7,008 nucleotides of DNA from Oscillospiraceae bacterium. Its GTDB lineage: Bacteria > Bacillota > Clostridia > Oscillospirales > Acutalibacteraceae. Every line of letters begins with the position of its first letter. Position 1 is the stretch's first letter. The position numbers and the translations under genes were made by a program. The stretch spans positions 2,362-9,369 of the forward strand of contig JAJXDX010000047.1 in the NCBI GenBank assembly GCA_021640185.1, read 5' to 3'. Under the pieces are notes generated by a model, which was not told the origin of the DNA, searched no databases, and was given only the letters and a program-made list of their open reading frames with translations. Positions 5,218-7,008 of this stretch are shown here, piece by piece.

Positions 5218-6952
5218 GCGTCTGCACCTCCTTCGGCAGCTGTGCGTGGGCGATCTCGGCATACACCGGGCAATCGGAAAGCAATTCGTCATGTGTGCCG
5301 AGGCCGACCAGCCGGCCGTCCTCCAGCACCGCGATGCGGTCCGCCCCGCGCACCGAGGCGATCCGCTGCGAGATCACGAGGATGGTGGGATCGTTCGGCA
5401 AATGCCGCAGTGCGTGCCGCAGCGCCGCCTCCGTCGCCTGATCGAGCGCGGCGGCACTGTCGTCGAGCAGCAGGATATCCGGGCGGCGCACCAGCGCCCG
5501 CGCGATGGTCAGGCGCTGCCGCTGCCCGCCGGACAGGTTGCGTCCGCCCTGCTCGATCACGAAGTCCAGCCCGCCGGGCTTATCCTCCACCACGGCGCGC
5601 GCCTGCGCCGCCTCCAGCGCCTGCCACAGCACCTCGTCCGGGGCGGTCATGTCGCCCCATTGCAGGTTGTCGCGCACCGTGCCGTGGAACAGCACCGCCT
5701 GCTGCGGCACCACGCCGATCCGCGCGCGCAGCGCATCGGTCGGGATGTCGCGCACGTCCGTGCCGTCGATCAGCACGCGGCCGGACGTCGCCTCGTAAAA
5801 ATGCGGGATCAGGTTCACCAGCGAGGTCTTGCCCGCGCTGGTGCCGCCGATGATGCCCAGCGTTTCGCCCGCGCCGACCGACAGCGTGATATCGTCGAGC
5901 GCCGGGGCGCTGCCCTCATGATAGCGCAGCGTCACGTGGTCGAAGGCCACGCGCGGCGCACCCGGCACGGCGGACAGCGCTTTTTTCTCCTGTGCGGGCG
6001 CGGGATCGGTCGCCGGCAGATCGAGGATCGCCTGCACGCGGTTGCCGCAGGCGATCGACTTGGTCACCGTGATGATCAGGTTGGCCAGCTTGATCAGCTC
6101 CACCAAGATCTGCGACATATAGTTGTACAGCGCCACGACCACGCCCTGCGACAGCACGCCCGTCTCCACGCGGATCGCGCCCGTCCACAGCAGCACCAGC
6201 AGCGCGCCGTTGATCAGCACGTACGTCAGCGGGTCGAGCAGCGCGCCGATCCGGCCGACGAAGTTCTGCGCACCGGTCAGCGCCTCGTTGTCCGCATCAA
6301 AGGCGCGGATCTCGCTTTGCTCCTTGCGGAAGGCGCGGATCACGCGCACGCCGGTCAGGTTCTCCCGCGTGTGCTCCAGCACGCGGTCCAGCCGCGTCTG
6401 CACCTTTTTGTACAGCGGGATGCACGGCAGCATGATGCCGAACACCGCCACGGCCAGCAGCGGGATCACGACCACGAACACCAGCGCCGCCTTCACGTCC
6501 AGCGTGAAGGCCATGATCATCGCGCCGAACACCACGAAGGGCGAGCGCAGCAGCAGCCGCAGCACCAAATTGAGCCCGGAGCGCACCTGATCGAGGTCAC
6601 TGGTCATCCGCGTGACGAGCGTCGGCGCGCTCACACGGTCCAGCGTGCCGTACGACAGACGCTGGATGTGCGCAAACAGCGCACTGCGCATCCGCGCCAC
6701 CGCGCCGACCGACGCTTTGGCCGCAAAATACTGCGCCACCAGCGCGCAGCAAAGCCCCAGCACGCCCAAAAGCCCCAAAAGCCCCGCGCGCTGCACGATG
6801 AACGTTTTGTTGCCCGTGCCGATGCCCCGGTCGATGATCGCCGCCATCACCAGCGGCACCAGCAGCTCCAGCGTCGCCTCGATCAGCTTGAACAGCGGGC
6901 CGAGCACGCATTCCTTCGTGTACGGGCGCAGATACTTCAGCAGTTTTCTCAA
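5210..6952 (-). CDS. ABC exporter half-transporter, degenerate-site subunit (TM287/BmrC-like)
   Basis: From the TTG at 6952 this is 580 residues, a membrane domain plus ATPase domain. Motifs are Walker A GGTSAGKT (369-376), Q-loop Gln417/418, a canonical LSGGQ signature (473-477), Walker B ILLLDD (493-498) with Asp498 where the catalytic Glu normally stands, D-loop AALD, and Gln529 where the switch His stands (VISQRIASV). Asp-for-Glu plus Gln-for-His is the known pattern of the weakly hydrolysing subunit in heterodimeric exporters, and it pairs with the gene starting at 5217. Three starts are possible: ATG 6985 (weak AGGA, only about 7 bases from the predicted mRNA start), ATG 6961 (GAGGAGG directly abutting it, too close), and TTG 6952 (AGGAGG 9 bases upstream, and MRKLLKYLRPY matches how homologs begin, as I recall). 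I prefer TTG 6952. It is the first gene of the two-gene operon. Confidence 0.9.
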   Translation of the reverse strand: MRKLLKYLRPYTKECVLGPLFKLIEATLELLVPLVMAAIIDRGIGTGNKTFIVQRAGLLGLLGVLGLCCALVAQYFAAKASVGAVARMRSALFAHIQRLSYGTLDRVSAPTLVTRMTSDLDQVRSGLNLVLRLLLRSPFVVFGAMIMAFTLDVKAALVFVVVIPLLAVAVFGIMLPCIPLYKKVQTRLDRVLEHTRENLTGVRVIRAFRKEQSEIRAFDADNEALTGAQNFVGRIGALLDPLTYVLINGALLVLLWTGAIRVETGVLSQGVVVALYNYMSQILVELIKLANLIITVTKSIACGNRVQAILDLPATDPAPAQEKKALSAVPGAPRVAFDHVTLRYHEGSAPALDDITLSVGAGETLGIIGGTSAGKTSLVNLIPHFYEATSGRVLIDGTDVRDIPTDALRARIGVVPQQAVLFHGTVRDNLQWGDMTAPDEVLWQALEAAQARAVVEDKPGGLDFVIEQGGRNLSGGQRQRLTIARALVRRPDILLLDDSAAALDQATEAALRHALRHLPNDPTILVISQRIASVRGADRIAVLEDGRLVGLGTHDELLSDCPVYAEIAHAQLPKEVQTHG

Positions 6953-6998
6953 ATGCGCCATCCTCCTCACATTTACCGCTTGCATTTTTATCCTGACC

Positions 6999-7004
6999 AG
7001 TATA
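6999..7004 (-). promoter_or_regulatory. Probable -10 element of the exporter operon promoter
   Basis: Read on the minus strand, TATACT (7004-6999) matches five of six -10 consensus positions and would start transcription near 6992. Its -35 would lie beyond the window, so the promoter cannot be confirmed. If real, the leader would hold the AGGAGG used for the 6961/6952 start and leave almost no room for translation from 6985. Confidence 0.45.
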
Positions 7005-7008
7005 TCAT

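Noticed and set aside
4846..5853. 335-codon plus-strand open frame
   Set aside because: Antisense to both exporter genes across their junction, with a low-complexity Arg/Pro/Ala product and no ribosome binding site of note. A GC-rich shadow.

Overview
The window is GC-rich and uses G or C heavily at third codon positions, but it carries strong AGGAGG-type ribosome binding sites and sigma-A-like promoters. Together with the gene families present (a clostridial 'KPVIYLYP' protein, small ribbon-helix-helix proteins, a SLOG-like protein and a clostridial-type heterodimeric ABC exporter), this suggests a high-GC gut Clostridia chromosome, probably Oscillospirales/Ruminococcaceae. That assignment is inference from remembered families, not from a search.

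Layout, left to right. Positions 1-170 hold two related repeat units joined by a perfect 10-bp hairpin. The second unit overlaps the 3' end of the first gene. A minus-strand gene (125-1459) encodes a membrane-anchored protein of unknown function, with a near-consensus promoter at 1541-1569. Divergent from it is a 59-codon gene (1702-1881, +) for a ribbon-helix-helix (RHH) protein. It converges on a second RHH gene (1938-2159, -), with a hairpin terminator between them. Across an AT-rich divergent promoter region (2160-2275), a plus-strand gene (2276-2713) encodes a divergent SLOG/DUF2493-like protein. It is followed by a decayed maltose/galactoside O-acetyltransferase gene (2767-3410) carrying an in-frame TAG and a downstream frameshift. 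A hairpin at 3420-3460 separates this from the last unit.

The right half (3463-6952 or slightly longer, -) is a two-gene operon for the two halves of a heterodimeric ABC exporter. The genes overlap by 8 bases. The upstream subunit has the degenerate ATPase motifs (Asp for the catalytic Glu, Gln for the switch His), and the downstream subunit has the catalytic ones plus an altered LSAGQ signature. That is the usual complementary asymmetry of TM287/288- or BmrCD-type exporters.

I do not see a clearly new defence or mobile system. The least ordinary items are the 1-170 repeat, whose two copies keep different but self-complementary stems; the overlap of that repeat with the end of a coding region; the pair of convergent RHH genes, each divergent from a neighbour across operator-like palindromes; and the SLOG-like protein that has lost its usual glycine motif.
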